Shown here: piece after piece, positions 1 to 11,619 of the stretch
Layout: every line of letters starts with the position of its first letter
How positions within the stretch are numbered: the first letter of the stretch is position 1
Assembly: GCA_021186555.1 (NCBI GenBank)
Contig: JAJKFL010000042.1
Location: 16,902,521 to 16,966,520 of the forward strand
Reading direction: 5' to 3'
Source of the DNA: Reticulitermes speratus
Lineage: Eukaryota; Arthropoda; Insecta; Blattodea; Rhinotermitidae
Length of the DNA stretch: 64,000 bases
Made by a program: the position numbers and the translations under genes
Notes under the pieces: generated by a model
Databases searched by the model: none
What the model was told of the DNA's origin: nothing
What the model saw: the letters and a program-made list of their open reading frames with translations, nothing else

Positions 1-27
1 CAACGCATGAATATTTATGGCTTATTT

Positions 28-694
28 AAGGCTAATTCACACATAAAGGAAAGAATTGTAACTGTACTGCTTCGGAGCGTGGCCTTCGTGAAAGTCCGCG
101 CGGCAGCCGAAAAAAGCCGAAGTGCCTTTACAGCATGTGGACGTCTTGAAAGATGAAGGCAAAAATTTTACAAATATTTTAGAGTATTTCGAAATTTGAA
201 GACCTAAAAGAACTGTTAACACATAGAAAGATTAGAAGATGTAAACTCTATGTTGGTCCGATTTTTAATAACACCACTACATTGGGGAAGAAATTATAAT
301 ATAACATCTTCACACTATGTTATTTTAATACTAATAATATAGGACTAAGTGTACAATGTGTCACACTGAAATTAGTAGGGTTTAAAAAATTAAAAGAACA
401 TAAATCTTTATTGAGCCGGGGGTATATATTATTAGATATGTAGATTGAAACAGCCTTCGTGAAAAACCGTGTAGCTGCCGGAAAAAGACGAAAGTGTGTG
501 GCAGAACATGTCAGTCCGCAGACAGCAAACAGACTGTCAACAGACCGTCAATAGAAAGCCGTACTTTAATTCATACATAGAGGATTGGACTGGTAATATA
601 CCGTGCTGTGGCCTGAGAGACTGCTTTCAAATATGACCGTGGAGACAGAATCTGGTTAAAGTCTCAGTCCGTCCTGTATGTGTGAATTAGTCTT
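28..694. mobile_element. Candidate non-autonomous DNA transposon (MITE) with ~23-bp terminal inverted repeats
   Basis: The left end (28-50) reads aaggctaattcacacataaa and continues into gga. The reverse complement of the right end (672-694) reads aagactaattcacacataca, then gga, so the arms differ at only two positions. The interior holds two related segments (about 82-122 and 453-492) that both contain gccttcgtgaaa followed by a gccga/gccgg-aaaaag core, as expected of subterminal repeats. No transposase frame is visible inside. I could not define an unambiguous target-site duplication, so the superfamily is undetermined. Confidence 0.5.
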
Positions 695-1860
695 TGATAT
701 TACAGGGGAAGTAGCAGGAGGATGGAAAGAGTGGCGTAATGTGGAACTTAAAAGAGTGACAAGCCTATTCTTTACAAAATATTATTAGGATAAAATTGGC
801 TGGATATTTAGCACTTACCAAAAAATAAAATAAAAAATATTATAAATTTTAGATTAAACCCTGCAGGGAAGTGATAGTTTGGAGACCTATTCCAGCCTAC
901 ACGGTAAGATAACGTTAAAATGCGTACTAAATAAATATATATGTAAGATTGTGGGCTGGAACTACCTGGCTTAGAATATTCTCATTATTGGCTATTGCGT
1001 TTAGGGACACAATCCATCACGTCCCATAAAGAGCGGGCAGTGATTGACTAGCTGAGCAATAACCAGTTTCAGTTTAGGTATTACAGCAGATGTCTGTGCT
1101 GTACTGGGAAAGACCGCGTCATGTCTGACGTTATCAGGACTCCTGACCTGCAATGGAATCTGGAGTTTTCAAAATATGAACATATGCTAAACATGAAGCA
1201 GAGTATTCAGTGACATCTCACAACGTAAGAGGAGCCGTGTTGCTTTGGTGTTTTGCTTTCCATATTCATTCATTCAATTCCTTTCGCTCCTTGCGGAGCA
1301 TAGGGCTTCCGTGAAACTTCATTTGTTTCACTTCCGTTTCTGTAATAATCTAATTTAAGATGTGCGGGTTGTTAGCCCACAGCATCCGTTGCTTTCCATA
1401 ACATAAACAAAAATGAGAAATGCTCTGTAATGCGAGTTACATCCTTCTTCATCTCAATGGTCGGAATTCCCCGTAATAGTAGGCAAAATGCGATAAAACG
1501 GGCTGCTCTTTGAACACGACAAGCCGTGTGAATGCATCCCGCATTGCTTTATTGTGCAGAAGTGTGTGATGAACCACATTATAATCACGACGGAATCCGT
1601 GAGATTGTAATACAATTGCCACTGTACCAAGTGATTGGAACGATCTGTCATGATGTAGCAAATTTTCTCTTCACACAGGGATAGACTGGCAGGTCTAATT
1701 ACATTTTATAATAACTGCTAAAGTGCATAGAACAAGCTACAACAGAGAAACCTTCTGGAAAAGCCTTTTCTTATGTGGAATGAGGAATCATGTATTTTTC
1801 ATCTGAAAAAAATGCTAAAATACAATTCCATATTTCACTGAATATCATGTGTTTTATTAC
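695..1860. other. No recognisable gene
   Basis: AT-rich sequence. Overlapping minus-strand open frames around 1449-1661 could be a decayed repeat, but I recognise no family. A motif near 1278-1308 (tcgctccttgcggagcatag) looks like a fragment of an old interspersed repeat. Confidence 0.4.
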
Positions 1861-1871
1861 TGCTTATATAA

Positions 1872-1965
1872 TTGTGTATGTATGTATGTATTTATGTTTG
1901 TATATATATGTACATGTACGCTCTAGGTACGTGTGTGTATATATGAATATATGTTCACAAGCATA
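1872..1965. repeat. Imperfect (GTAT)n/(TATG)n microsatellite
   Basis: Runs of gtatgtatgtat and tatatatatgtacatgta interrupted by point changes. Any open frame here is an artefact of the repeat. Confidence 0.7.
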
Positions 1966-2262
1966 CACACTTGCATAAATTAAGTTCGTCTTACTTGATC
2001 ATAATTTTAATTTATATAATTCTTATGAAATACGTATTAAGTTTGTAATATTTGACAGACTAGCTTGTCACGAGAACGGAACAATACCGATAGAAATTGG
2101 TATTCCATAAGCCCAAATAAAAAAGTAAAAAAACAATTACACAAAGCACATATTTTACCACATAAATGTAAATATTATTTTCAATTAATTTATTGAAAAT
2201 TCTGTTAACAAAAAACCCAGTAGATAATCACTTTAGGTCACTAATTTGGTAAATCAAATTCT

Positions 2263-2640
2263 GCTTTTTTTTTTTTTTTTGCAAATTATTGTACATCGCA
2301 AATGAAGGCGAGCGAACCTTACGGCGACTCTCCCAACAGCCACAATATAACCAGAAAGCCATTGCTATCAACATAACACATATTTACTTTCAACCCACAG
2401 ACATAGTCACGATGTTCAAAGTGTAGACACTGAGGTATAGAGAAATCAGTTTGTCCTCTCAAGGCCAATCGCCTTTCCTGTCTCCACGTTCGGAGAATTT
2501 TCCGCCTTACAGCGTTTATTTCATCCAGAGTTAAGAAAGGGCTATAAATTTTATGTAACATTTCTTCAAATGGGGCCACTCATAAGACACTATAATTGCA
2601 ATGGGTGAATAAGGGATGCAGTGTCCTTGAGAGGACAAGA
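2263..2640 (-). mobile_element. Possible retroposed sequence with poly(A) tail and an open frame
   Basis: On the minus strand an 86-codon frame (2319-2579) is followed within about 60 bases by a ~18-base A run (poly-T at about 2264-2281 on the plus strand). The frame contains a basic stretch, RRKILRTWRQERRLALRG, but I recognise no family. A frame ending just before an oligo-A tract is typical of a retrocopy or the 3' end of a non-LTR element. It could also be chance. Confidence 0.25.
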
Positions 2641-3208
2641 GAGTTCTTGCTTGTGGGTAAGGAATTTCAGTACTTTAAGCAGGGAGATTGCAGGCTGTAA
2701 AGCATGATATAATACGGGTATTGTTGTATGATAAGTCGCCACACTCTTAAGTAATAAGCCTGAATGAGATTAATTGCATGTGAGGAAATATGACTCGGAT
2801 TAACAACGGACATGGCTCATAAAATAGTGGAATTGCCGGCCTGTGCTTCCATCATTTCTAGCATCAAATCCTTAGAGATAGTACACGAAGCATACTTCAT
2901 CTCAAATCAACCCTCCATCGTCATTACAAACGTGACTCGAATTGCACATATCCCTTGGATTCTACAATTGCAGTGTTGCCAAACCAATACGTTTTTCAAC
3001 AGATAAAATTACACCATTGCATAATCTAATCCACTGATTATGGTTCTTAGTAATGACCAATCACTGCCACGTTTGTGTAAAATAACGCATTTAGTTTGGG
3101 AATGAGCTCTGGGGCTCTCTTTTCCCTTCATTTCCCCTAGGGTCGCAAAGCTGAGTCCCGAAATGTAGTCGAAGAGAAGCCTGCGACCAACTGAAATATA
3201 AGGGACCC
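2641..3208. other. No recognisable gene
   Basis: Ordinary AT-rich intergenic or intronic sequence. If GPB5 extends left, this may be intron or 3' flank of that gene. Confidence 0.4.
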
Positions 3209-3509
3209 ATGGAGGTTTTTTTTTTGGTGGTGAAGGGCCTCGCAGCAGATGCTACGGACGCACCGCAGCCTTGAGGCTTATTGTGCAAACATATGATGAA
3301 GGTGATTAATGTTTCCGGTTTCTTTTTGTAATGGAGCACCGGTAGATTGAAATTGACAAGAACAAACCGAAGTACTCGAGGAAAAACCTGTCCCAGTGCC
3401 ACTTTGCCCACCGTAAATCCCACATGGACTGACCCGGGATCGAACCTGGGCCTCCGCGGTGAGAGGCCGGCGATTGACAGCCTAAACCATGGCACGACCG
3501 ACCTATGAC
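3209..3509 (-). mobile_element. SINE family B, near full length
   Basis: The minus strand starts with a tRNA-like head: ggtcgtgccatggttta at the A-box position and the B box gggttcgatcccgg (3433-3447). The body contains cactgggacaggtttttc and ends in an A run (3216-3225 on the plus strand), next to a caccacc motif. It matches the copies at 12282-12561 and 49826-49952. The 144-codon open frame crossing it is a repeat artefact. Confidence 0.85.
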
Positions 3510-3699
3510 GGCTACTGAGAGCCAAATATAAGTTACATCGTGATATTTATTGCGGTGATAACCTTGAATTAATCCACGAGTAGTTAAAATTAATTATATC
3601 TCAGTTGAGTAAAGGTGTTTTTGAGAAGCTAATACGTAGTTTGTCAGTTACTCAAGATATTCCCCATATTATGTGAAACACGAAAGTTTATTAGCTTGT

Positions 3700-4275
3700 T
3701 CACAACAGGCCACCACTTACCCCTAACTTGTTCCAAACTAAAGCAGTCCACGTCCTGCCAACCAGTTTCTTAAAAATTATTTTAATATCCTCCCAACTAG
3801 GCTTATTTCTTCCAAGTACTCCCTCTCCTTCAGGTTTCCCCACCAAAATTCTGTATGCTTTTGTCTTCTACCCCGTACAAGTTACATGACGTATGTGTTT
3901 CATCCTTCTTGACTTGATTACGTGTGAAAAGGCGTAAAATCATGAAAAATGTTATTATGCTAGTTTTTCAAATCCACTGTTACTTCCTCCGTCTTAGGCC
4001 TAAGTATCTTCTTCAGCGCCCTATTCTCAGAATTCTGAGCCTATATACTTCCGTCCACGTGAGAGACCAATTTTCACTCCCATATAAAATAACGAGCAAA
4101 ATTACAGTTTTCTGCGTCCTATTCTGTACATTACTAGATAACAAAGGAGAAGACAAAAGATTCGGAACCGGATGGTAGCAGGAACTTCCACAAATCATCC
4201 TGCTCTTATTTCTGCATGTACGCCATCTTTATTTTTTAATGTCATTTCCAGGTATTTGAACCTTGCTATATTTTT
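3700..4275 (-). pseudogene. Non-LTR retrotransposon fragment, C-terminal region of the endonuclease/RT polyprotein
   Basis: Minus-strand translation gives, in order with frameshifts and stops: FKYLEMTLKNKDGVHAEI (near 4260), CYHPVPNLLSS and LYGSENWSLT (4170-4060), then SRRMKHIRHVT and KAYRILVGKPEGE (3900-3800), and SWEDIKIIFK (about 3770). These line up with the conserved post-RT segment of a widespread arthropod LINE (CYYSVQNLLSS, LYGCETWSLT, RRLRWAGHVARM, AYRVLVGKPEGK, RRWEDNIKMDL, quoted from memory). Multiple lesions mark it as dead. Confidence 0.8.
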
Positions 4276-4417
4276 AAGGGATTTAATAACCACTTTATTT
4301 TGTGATTTTATCCTGGAGTCTGTTCACGAGTTACTAACATATCAGTCGTTTCCTCAGTATTTACTTCTCATTTAAATTCCTCCATTATAAATTTGAAGTA
4401 CTAATATTAATCCTTTC

Positions 4418-4664
4418 GCCAATCCCAGTGGCCGCGCGGTCTAAGGCGTGGGTCTGCGGCCGTTCGCTTGCTGGGATTCTGCTTTCGAATCTTGCCGAGG
4501 GCATGGATGCCTGTCTCTTGGGAGTGTTGTGTGCAGTCAGGTAGAGATCTCTGCGACTGGCTGATCACTCGTCCAGAGAAGCCCTACCGATTGTGGTGTG
4601 TCTAGTTGTATGTGATCGTGAAGCCTCGATGAAGAGGAGGCCCTGGCCCACTAGGGGTTTTTGC
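4418..4664 (+). mobile_element. SINE family A copy
   Basis: A tRNA-Ser/Leu-like head begins aatcccagtggccgcgcggt (A-box region). The B box has decayed (ttcgaatc at 4494-4501). The body includes ggatgcctgtctcttg, gatctctgcgac and cctaccgattgtggtgtg. The tail resembles the gaggcccaggccc subtype. Confidence 0.85.
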
Positions 4665-5084
4665 GACATTGTAAAAAAATATTGTCCTTTCAATGCACTT
4701 CGAGAAGATGACTTTTTGGTGGGGCTTTTGCACTCTTCCCCCGACTAAAATTAGATGTGATACTCTAATTTAGAAGTTAAACATTCGCGCATTTCTGCAA
4801 TGTGCTCAGCATTGTAAGAATTTCCTCCCTTTCCTATAAGTCATCGACAGGTTACTGGGTGTCAAAGCCAATATTTTAAACAAGATTGGTTTCTTAGCGT
4901 TTTAGCATTTGCTTATTCTAAATTCTAATAACAAGGCTACTTTTCACTGTGGCATCTCTGTGTACATACCCACACAACTTACATACACTAGAATTTCGCT
5001 CTTATGGTAAAAGACACTGCTTAGATACGCATATATTTGTATCCCAGGCGATGTAAACATACGTTAAGACATTCCTACGTACAG
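4665..5084. other. No recognisable gene
   Basis: AT-rich spacer between SINE copies; nothing supported. Confidence 0.4.
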
Positions 5085-5325
5085 CATGAAGTCATATGGA
5101 GGAGTGGGGATAGAGATACACGCATTCTTAACCTCAGAACGAGATGCAAATAGTGGAAAGTTTCACGCCTCAGCCGCTTTGCCCCAGGTTCCCACTGAAA
5201 GGGAGGATTCTTGGGCTTCAGGTACATTCCTATCATTTTGGAGAACAGGAAGTACCTTATTCCTTTCGGGAATTGAAATATGAATCCTCAACTGTCCAGC
5301 TTGTAACCTAGTCACTATACCGAAT
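5085..5325 (-). mobile_element. SINE family C copy, diverged
   Basis: The minus strand reads from a head with gaggattcatatttcaattc (decayed B box) to the diagnostic block ctgaggttaagaatgcgtg near 5115-5137, ending in ctccactccc. It shares the order of blocks with the better copy at 14490-14833. Confidence 0.6.
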
Positions 5326-5544
5326 ATACAATATCTCAGGGCCACGCATAAGCTGAGCCTTGAATATATGTGCAAACTGATAACTATACTATATATTTCT
5401 TTGTATTTCCAGTGGTGTCACAGCCCTCACAGCAAATAAAGTTATTAGCTTATATTATTTAAGCAGTGCCTAATGTCATATATTAATTCCTGAATCCTTC
5501 CATAATGTTTGATAATTATTGCGTCCGGTTTAACAATCTTTTCT

Positions 5545-5775
5545 TTAGGTTTATGAGCTGGGATTTGATCGCTCTAGTGGCTAAAGTGTCGTTAATGACT
5601 GAGGAGACATGGCACGGTGTCCAGACCTGTTATGGCGCTAACCAGCATTCCATTCAATGGGTATTTCGCAAATTTCCTCCTGAAGTAAAGCGGCCGGGGC
5701 GTGAAGCTGACCACTTACCTCCATCTAATGTTGAATTTAAGAATGCTTGGAGTTATACTTTCACTCGCTAATACG
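5545..5775 (+). mobile_element. SINE family C copy
   Basis: Contains aaagcggccggggcgtgaag (5687-5706) and the taatgttgaatttaagaatg block (5728-5747), both diagnostic of family C. The head, around 5555-5600, is weakly tRNA-like. Confidence 0.65.
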
Positions 5776-7094
5776 CTTTTATTTCCTCACGGGGACAAAT
5801 TCACATTTCTTTCGGTTTGAATCTTAAATTCTGGAAAACACCTTGCCCTGTTCGGAAATACATAGGCGATAATTATTCGATGTGACCATAAGCTGCCTCT
5901 ATCTTCAGACCTTAAAAATTTTTAAATCAAATTGATGAATTAAATAATGTAGTATTAGGCAGTGTAATATTAAAATTCGTGCAGGTGAGTGGACAACATA
6001 ACGGAATACTGTAAGTGTGAAATATGTTCATGCTTCATTTGAAGACAAAATTGTCAGAAGCCAATATGTGTGATTTTACTTTTTCAGCTGAGATAGGTGT
6101 CGTTTAATTTAAACATTACCTACAGAGTTCCTGTTAATTAAGCAAAATTTCCCTCTACCACTAATTTACATTAGGCAAGTGTAATGAAAACATCCAGTAA
6201 TAGACACCCCGCAGTTTGAGGGTAATTACCATTTTAATAAAATTTTTAGCATAAATTCATTAGGTGGGTACGCTTCAGGGATTATAGAGAAACACATGAA
6301 ACGCCGTAATATTTTGGATAAAACTGCAAATTAATTTTATACTCCATGATTCAATATTCTTTTCATAATGATAAAGGCACTTATTTGAGCGCCTTAAATA
6401 TGGATATACACCGTATCTTTTTATGGTCTACTTAAATTATGTAAAGTGAGAAGAGATCTTTTGAATTCGTTAGTTTGAAGTACACTTAAAACGTCGCTTT
6501 AAATTAGAGCCTTCAGATTCATTTGCTGACCATATTTATGGACGTTATATCTAAAACCGTGCGGACACTAGCCCAGGGGTACACATATATCGGGCGCCAG
6601 GTCGCCGCGACGAGTTTATTTTGTACGTCAGGGCCCAATATTGTGGGTCATCAGTAAGGACCTGGCTTCACGTCAGCTTTATGGTGCCTAGAATTTTGAG
6701 GTGGCTCATAGATTTTTTTGAAAGTTTGTACACCACTACATTAGAATAACCGGTTTAAATCCAATTCTAAGTAGCGTTTATTCCTTTGTTTTAACGTCTT
6801 CTGTGTATAGTAAAATACCATGGGCCTGTCCCTCGAATAAGGAGTCCTAAAAAATGCTCAATAATTCGCATAGATTATCGACGGATGTAATTAAATTTCC
6901 TGATTCATAACAGCTCATTATAACTTGAAATATCCATACTAGTACACCAAACAAAGAATATAGACCCCCATTTTTCCGACTCTCATAACAACTTTAAGAT
7001 TCTAAAAAAAAAAAAAAAATAATAATTCGCAGTTTCAACTATTCATACTTTTGTATATATTACTGGGTGTTTTGGCAATGTAAAACAGGTTAAG
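5776..7094. other. No recognisable gene; one CpG-rich patch and an A run
   Basis: Mostly AT-rich. A CpG-rich patch at about 6550-6690 (agcccaggggtaca, gggcgccaggtcgccgcgac) stands out and could be the end of an old hAT-type element, but I found no partner terminus. A ~16-base A run lies at about 7003-7018. Confidence 0.35.
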
Positions 7095-7372
7095 ACATCC
7101 CGGTGGCCGTGCAGTCTAAGATGTAAGTCTGCAGCCTCTTAATTGCTGGGGTCGCCTGTTCGAATCCCGCTGAACACATGGATGTTTGTCTCTTGTGTTT
7201 GTTGTTTTGTTGTGTGGGTAGTGGCCTCTGCGACGTGCTGATCACCCTTTGCAAGGAGTCCTACCGGGAGTTTGTGTCTGTGCATGTGTGTGTGTGTCTT
7301 TTTGTGTGTGGTCTAGCAACCTCAACAACGAGGCGGCCTAAGCCAGAGTTGGCCTGTTGCACCACGGATAGG
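7095..7372 (+). mobile_element. SINE family A copy, diverged
   Basis: Head cccggtggccgtgcagtcta, B box cctgttcgaatcccgc (7152-7167), then atggatgtttgtctcttgtg and cgacgtgctgatcaccc. The 3' part carries a GT-rich expansion (7271-7312) and ends with a degenerate gaggcggcctaagcc block. Confidence 0.85.
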
Positions 7373-8196
7373 GGATTGGGAAATACACGCATAGCATAAT
7401 ATTTCTGGTGCATTATCTCTTTTCCTGCCTCTAATTTTGAATTTGTAAAGGCTACATTTCTTGCTCTTATAAATACCACAATAAACCACTAAAAATGCGA
7501 GTAGGTTAAATGCGTCTTTCACCTGTTTACACAATGAAAGCATGCGATTTATAAATAAATAATGAAGACCGTGATGACCTGTTCCCTCATAGCATACAAA
7601 CACTAAATTCGCATTCAACTATCTACAGCTAGAGGATACTTATTAAAATTGGTGAGAAGACAAAACTAAACTACTTCTGAATAAACAAATATGCAGTTCA
7701 TATTGCTTGAAATATATACGAATACATACGAAGCAGTTGGTGCAAACAGAAATTACAGGGGTAGAAACAACATACTTGGAGAGGGACCTGTCAGAATGTT
7801 ACATTTTTCACCACAAATCTCACTTATACTTGCCTGGAAAGGAATTCAGGACACCGAGCTGAAAAGCCGGAGACTAGCCACCTGAGTTATGGCAATGCGT
7901 ATTCGCCATATACATGGGGAATTCCCAAACAAACCGCAGAACTGCTAATTACTACAACATTACCTCATATCTGCAAGGTATTTTTTAGTCCATTGAGGCG
8001 TGAAATTCAACTAAATAACACAAAGTTATCAGATCGTGCCTGACATGAAACAAAATGAGTCTTCATTAGAAAGACCAGCCTTTTAGTGCCCGTTAGAGAA
8101 ATAACTGACATTCATACGAAACATAAACACACTGTATGGTAATTACAGCCTTTTTCGTTTAATATTAAGGCAGGCAGTACGTTTAGTAACAATTCT
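7373..8196. other. No recognisable gene
   Basis: Likely intron of GPB5 if its 3' exon lies further left. No exon with the expected downstream GPB5 peptide was seen. Confidence 0.35.
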
Positions 8197-8490
8197 GCCT
8201 TGAAACTTTTTTTTTTAGTCGTCCTCTTCTACCTACTCCGGTTTCCCGTTCCAGTGTCGAGGTTTGTAATTCCTTTTGATCACACTGAGAGACACACCAC
8301 AGTCGGTAGGACTCCTCTGGACGAGGGATCGGCTCGTCGCAGAGGCCTCTACCTGACAACAACACACAACATTCACAAGAGACAAACATCCATGCCCCCG
8401 GTGGGATTCGAACCCACGATCCTAGCAAGCGAGCGGCCGAAGACCCACGCCTTAGACCGCACGGCCACTGGATCGGCGCCTTGAAACTTT
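8197..8490 (-). mobile_element. SINE family A, full length with 13-bp target-site duplication
   Basis: The element occupies 8210-8477 and is flanked by perfect copies of gccttgaaacttt (8197-8209 and 8478-8490). On the minus strand it runs from the tRNA-like head (B box gggttcgaatccc, 8404-8416) to the 3' end caacactggaacggg-type block and an A run. Its 3' end (taggtagaagaggacgacta on the minus strand) is the same subtype as the copy at 26050-26315. It lies about 70 bp downstream of the GPB5 exon donor, inside the intron. The GFEPTI-type peptide frames across it are artefacts. Confidence 0.92.
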
Positions 8491-8556
8491 AAGGGGTAAA
8501 TTACGAAAATAATGGTAAATTTGTTGCCCTTTGTCCAAGCACCAGCAGAGACTGAC

Positions 8557-8764
8557 CTCATTGGAGTCACACCTTCCCCAGCAAGACATGACGCTGATCG
8601 TGTCCCAGCAGACCCGTCCAGCGCTATCCGTCTTAGTCACCTTGTAGGCATAGAGTCGTCTGTGGCACTCTAGGGTAGAGGCTAGGATTGGTTCCTGCAG
8701 GGACGTCGCTTCAACCTCCAGCGACAGAAATGCTACGAGAGCAAAGCACAGCGCTGAAGGCAAC
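8557..8764 (-). CDS. Gpb5: Glycoprotein hormone beta-5 (GPB5), exon 2: signal peptide and first cystine-knot half
   Basis: GPB5 is the beta subunit of thyrostimulin, a secreted cystine-knot hormone that pairs with GPA2 and signals through an LGR1-type receptor. In insects it is linked to ion and water balance. This 208-base exon is bounded by ctttacag at the acceptor and GAG|gtcagt at the donor. It reads LPSALCFALVAFLSLEVEAT, then a mature region with LECHRRLYAYKVTK, GRVCWDTISVMSCWGRC and DSNE. The CWGRC segment fits the CxGxC cystine-knot motif, and CWDxISVMSCWGRCDSNE is, from memory, a near-invariant GPB5 block. No in-frame ATG is present, so an upstream exon must supply the start; the exon at 22211-22236 fits in phase. 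The following exon, which should begin with a DW(K/R)FPY-type motif, was not found and probably lies beyond base 1. Confidence 0.9.
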
Positions 8765-9269
8765 CTGTAAAGCACAGGATATCAGCACCGTAAGCCTACA
8801 GAAGTGAAAGAAAACTTTTTTCGCTTCAATATGTCTTCCTCAAATAAACAGAGCACAGTACTGTGTAAGGCACCAAAGACCCATAAGTGGTCAAGAAATT
8901 AATTACTTTTTATGGAAAATCGAAAGCTTACTATCGTGTTCACAGCAACCCCCCGCTGTTTTATATATTGAGCCAGTTGAATCCAGTCTATTCTCACATA
9001 CTCTTTCTAGTTTAATCGTGGTTTATTTAATAACACTGTCAGGAGCTTAAATTTTATAGCGCCAAACGGTGGGAGGATGTGACTGGTGAATTGGACTGGA
9101 TAAAACAGGAAGCTGTTGTGGTGTAATTTGAAGACTATCTTGGAGTTTTTTTTGGTGAACTGAGGAAACCGACGTAATATATAAAATCTATCGTACTGCA
9201 TCAGTCAGAAACAATTTTTCATACATTTTGCGAGAAATGTAAAACGTAAAGTTCAACTGTTCTTAAAAA
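8765..9269. other. Intronic sequence of GPB5 (inferred)
   Basis: AT-rich; polypyrimidine upstream of the exon-2 acceptor is modest (atcctgtgctttacag). No other feature seen. Confidence 0.4.
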
Positions 9270-9515
9270 CCACGCCATGAAGACATATGAGGGAGCGGAA
9301 GCAGAAAAATAGGCTTTCTTAGCCTCAATACTAGATGTAGATAAAGACTTAGTTTCACGTTCCGGCCGCTATAAACCCTGTGCCTCCTGGATTTGAGGGC
9401 ATTTGATTCCCAGAGGAAATCTTGATCCCGTAGGGAAGAAAAATTACATGTACTTCCCCAGGAATTGAGCCCCGAATCCTCAGCCATCCAGTTCGTACAC
9501 TCTTCCGAATATCCA
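9270..9515 (-). mobile_element. SINE family C copy, diverged
   Basis: Minus-strand order: ggattcggggctcaattcc (head and B box, near 9460-9480), a ccggaacgtgaaactaag region, then ctagtattgaggctaagaaa near 9315-9335 and ctccctcatatgtc. The block order matches the copy at 5085-5325, including the nearly identical 3' edge catgaagacatatgaggga. Confidence 0.6.
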
Positions 9516-10263
9516 AATAAAGGCCGTTTATATGACGCTCTCATTATTTAATGTCACGTGCTGTTTTACTACAATGAGCCACTGTGGAACGTAATTTTCA
9601 CAGTGACAATCGTGGGAATATCAAATTTCACATCGTAATGCCTTCCAACTAACGACCAAGGACTTAATTTTACACGTCTTATGTTACCTCCCCGTTACAT
9701 TTCATAATGTGGGTTGTTACTTTGGTTCTATAAAATGAACACGATATCGTAAAAGTAAAGAACACATAGAACCTGTCAGCTTTTCTGCAGTGTCTGTAAC
9801 ATGAAACGTGTCTGATCTGTGGCACAAAGGATGAGACACCTTGTGTGTCGTTCTTAAATACAAGTAGTTACGACAGATTAGGAAACAATGTTGCAACATA
9901 GGGGGTTACACGATGTATTTTACCACATTTTTTAAAATATTTGAAGATGAGTGCTTTCTTTCGATTGGGGTAGAATGTAGGGGAGGGAAGGGAAAAATTG
10001 TAAACGCAAGCCAGACAATGCAGAGAATAAGATAGTGTGGCAGAGACGTTGAAGTATACGAGCTGTAACAGTAAAAAAAAGGGGGTTTAATTTGCTATAA
10101 ATTATAATGGTTTAGTAACAATTCAGAAAGAAGTTAAGGGAAGAAATAGATGAACGTTTGTAAAGCACACAGCTGATAATATAAGGCATCTTCTCTGTGG
10201 ATAATATACGCAAAAGTGTTGTGATTGGTTAGCTAGATAGCAGATTATTGAATAACGTATTCG
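9516..10263. other. No recognisable gene
   Basis: AT-rich, probably GPB5 intron; nothing supported. Confidence 0.4.
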
Positions 10264-10524
10264 TTTTTTTTTCCTATGGCTCGACAGCTCCTAGGGGGCC
10301 TAGGCCTCGTTTTTCGAGGTTTCGCGATCACACACTTTAGACACACCACACTCGGTAGGACTCCTCTAGACGAGGGACCAGTTCGTCGCAGAGACCTCTA
10401 CCTGACAACATACAACACACACAAGAGACAGACATCCATGCCCCCGGCGGGATTCGAACCCACAATCCCAGCAAGCGAGCGGCCGTAGACCCACGCCTTA
10501 GACCGCGCGGTCACTGGGATCGGC
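10264..10524 (-). mobile_element. SINE family A, full length, second 3'-end subtype
   Basis: The minus strand starts gccgatcccagtgaccgcgc, with B box gggttcgaatcccg (10449-10462), and ends with gaggcctaggccccctagga, gctgtcgagccatagga and an A run. Imperfect flanking repeats (taacgtattcgt and taccgtattcat) look like a target-site duplication. Unlike the copy at 8197-8490, its tail lacks the taggtagaagagg block, so family A has at least two 3' subtypes. Confidence 0.9.
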
Positions 10525-10657
10525 CATACCGTATTCATTGCCCAGTCTTATTTAGCGTCGATTGAGGTCAGAGAATTGTTACTTACAGTGAAGTCACTGT
10601 TGTAGCACTTAATGTGAGGTTCTGAATAAAAGGCGACATATTTCAGCACGAAGAGCA

Positions 10658-10659
<2 letters not shown>

Positions 10660-10692
<33 letters not shown>

Positions 10693-10715
10693 CATACATA
10701 CATACGTACATACAT
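10660..10715. repeat. (TA)n followed by (CATA)n microsatellite
   Basis: About 29 bases of alternating ta, then tacatacatacatacatacg, then a short tgtgtgtg run. Confidence 0.95.
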
Positions 10716-11619
10716 GTGTGTGTGAATTACCACGTTTTCTTTTAAATCTTACCTAGCTGCCAAAATATATACATTTGTGGTCCTGAAAATTGTATTAGAA
10801 ATTAGAGGCGTTTCAGTAGCATAAAAACATAACTGACGGATTGCAATAAGCCCAACTTAATAAGACTGCTATTGGTTTTGTGTAGATTTTTAATCATACA
10901 ACCTACTATTTTCAAGACATTGGCACTCAAATAAAGAAGTAAAATTTTTGAATTATTTATGCTAAATGCGTCTATTCGAAACCTGCTGTGCATTAAAATG
11001 CCATTATTTATTAAATCACTGCCAAAAGTCTGAAACGAAGTCAGTAATCTGCCTTACCAATATCCAGGCCTAATTCATGTTACAGGTAAATGACACAACT
11101 CTTTCCTTTCAAAATAACTTAAAATTCCCTACATCGGCGTCTCGACACAACGTATCCATCTGACACCATGTGAATGCTGATGATCACTTTCACACCCACG
11201 ACACAATACTCCATCAAAGTATCAAATTTTAGTCCGCGAATATATCGTGCATTTCCATAGCTTATGCAGGCTTTTACTGAATGAATATATGGCGAGGGAG
11301 GTGATAAACGTCACTTTTTTGCTTATAATACGTGAAGAGTTAGCGCTGCCATGTACCGGTAGTAACCCGTCAGGAGCAACAAAACACGGGACGTTTCCCG
11401 GTTACAATTATTATGGATGCATATGTTTGCAAAATATAAAAAGACATTAATATTTATACGTGGCATTATTTAGGTCAGGGGATAAAGGTTAATGAATTAA
11501 TTCGAAGAGTATTTTACATTGTCCATTTCGTGCTATTATAGTTAGATTTTTTAATATCAACCAACAAATGCACTTAAATTGTCACAAATTCACACTAATA
11601 TATTCAAAAAACACACTAC
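10716..11619. other. No recognisable gene
   Basis: AT-rich, inferred GPB5 intron. Nothing supported. Confidence 0.4.

Noticed and set aside
3091-3525. 144-codon minus-strand frame
   Set aside because: It is antisense and sense reading of a SINE B copy; the same peptide style recurs at 12285-12572.
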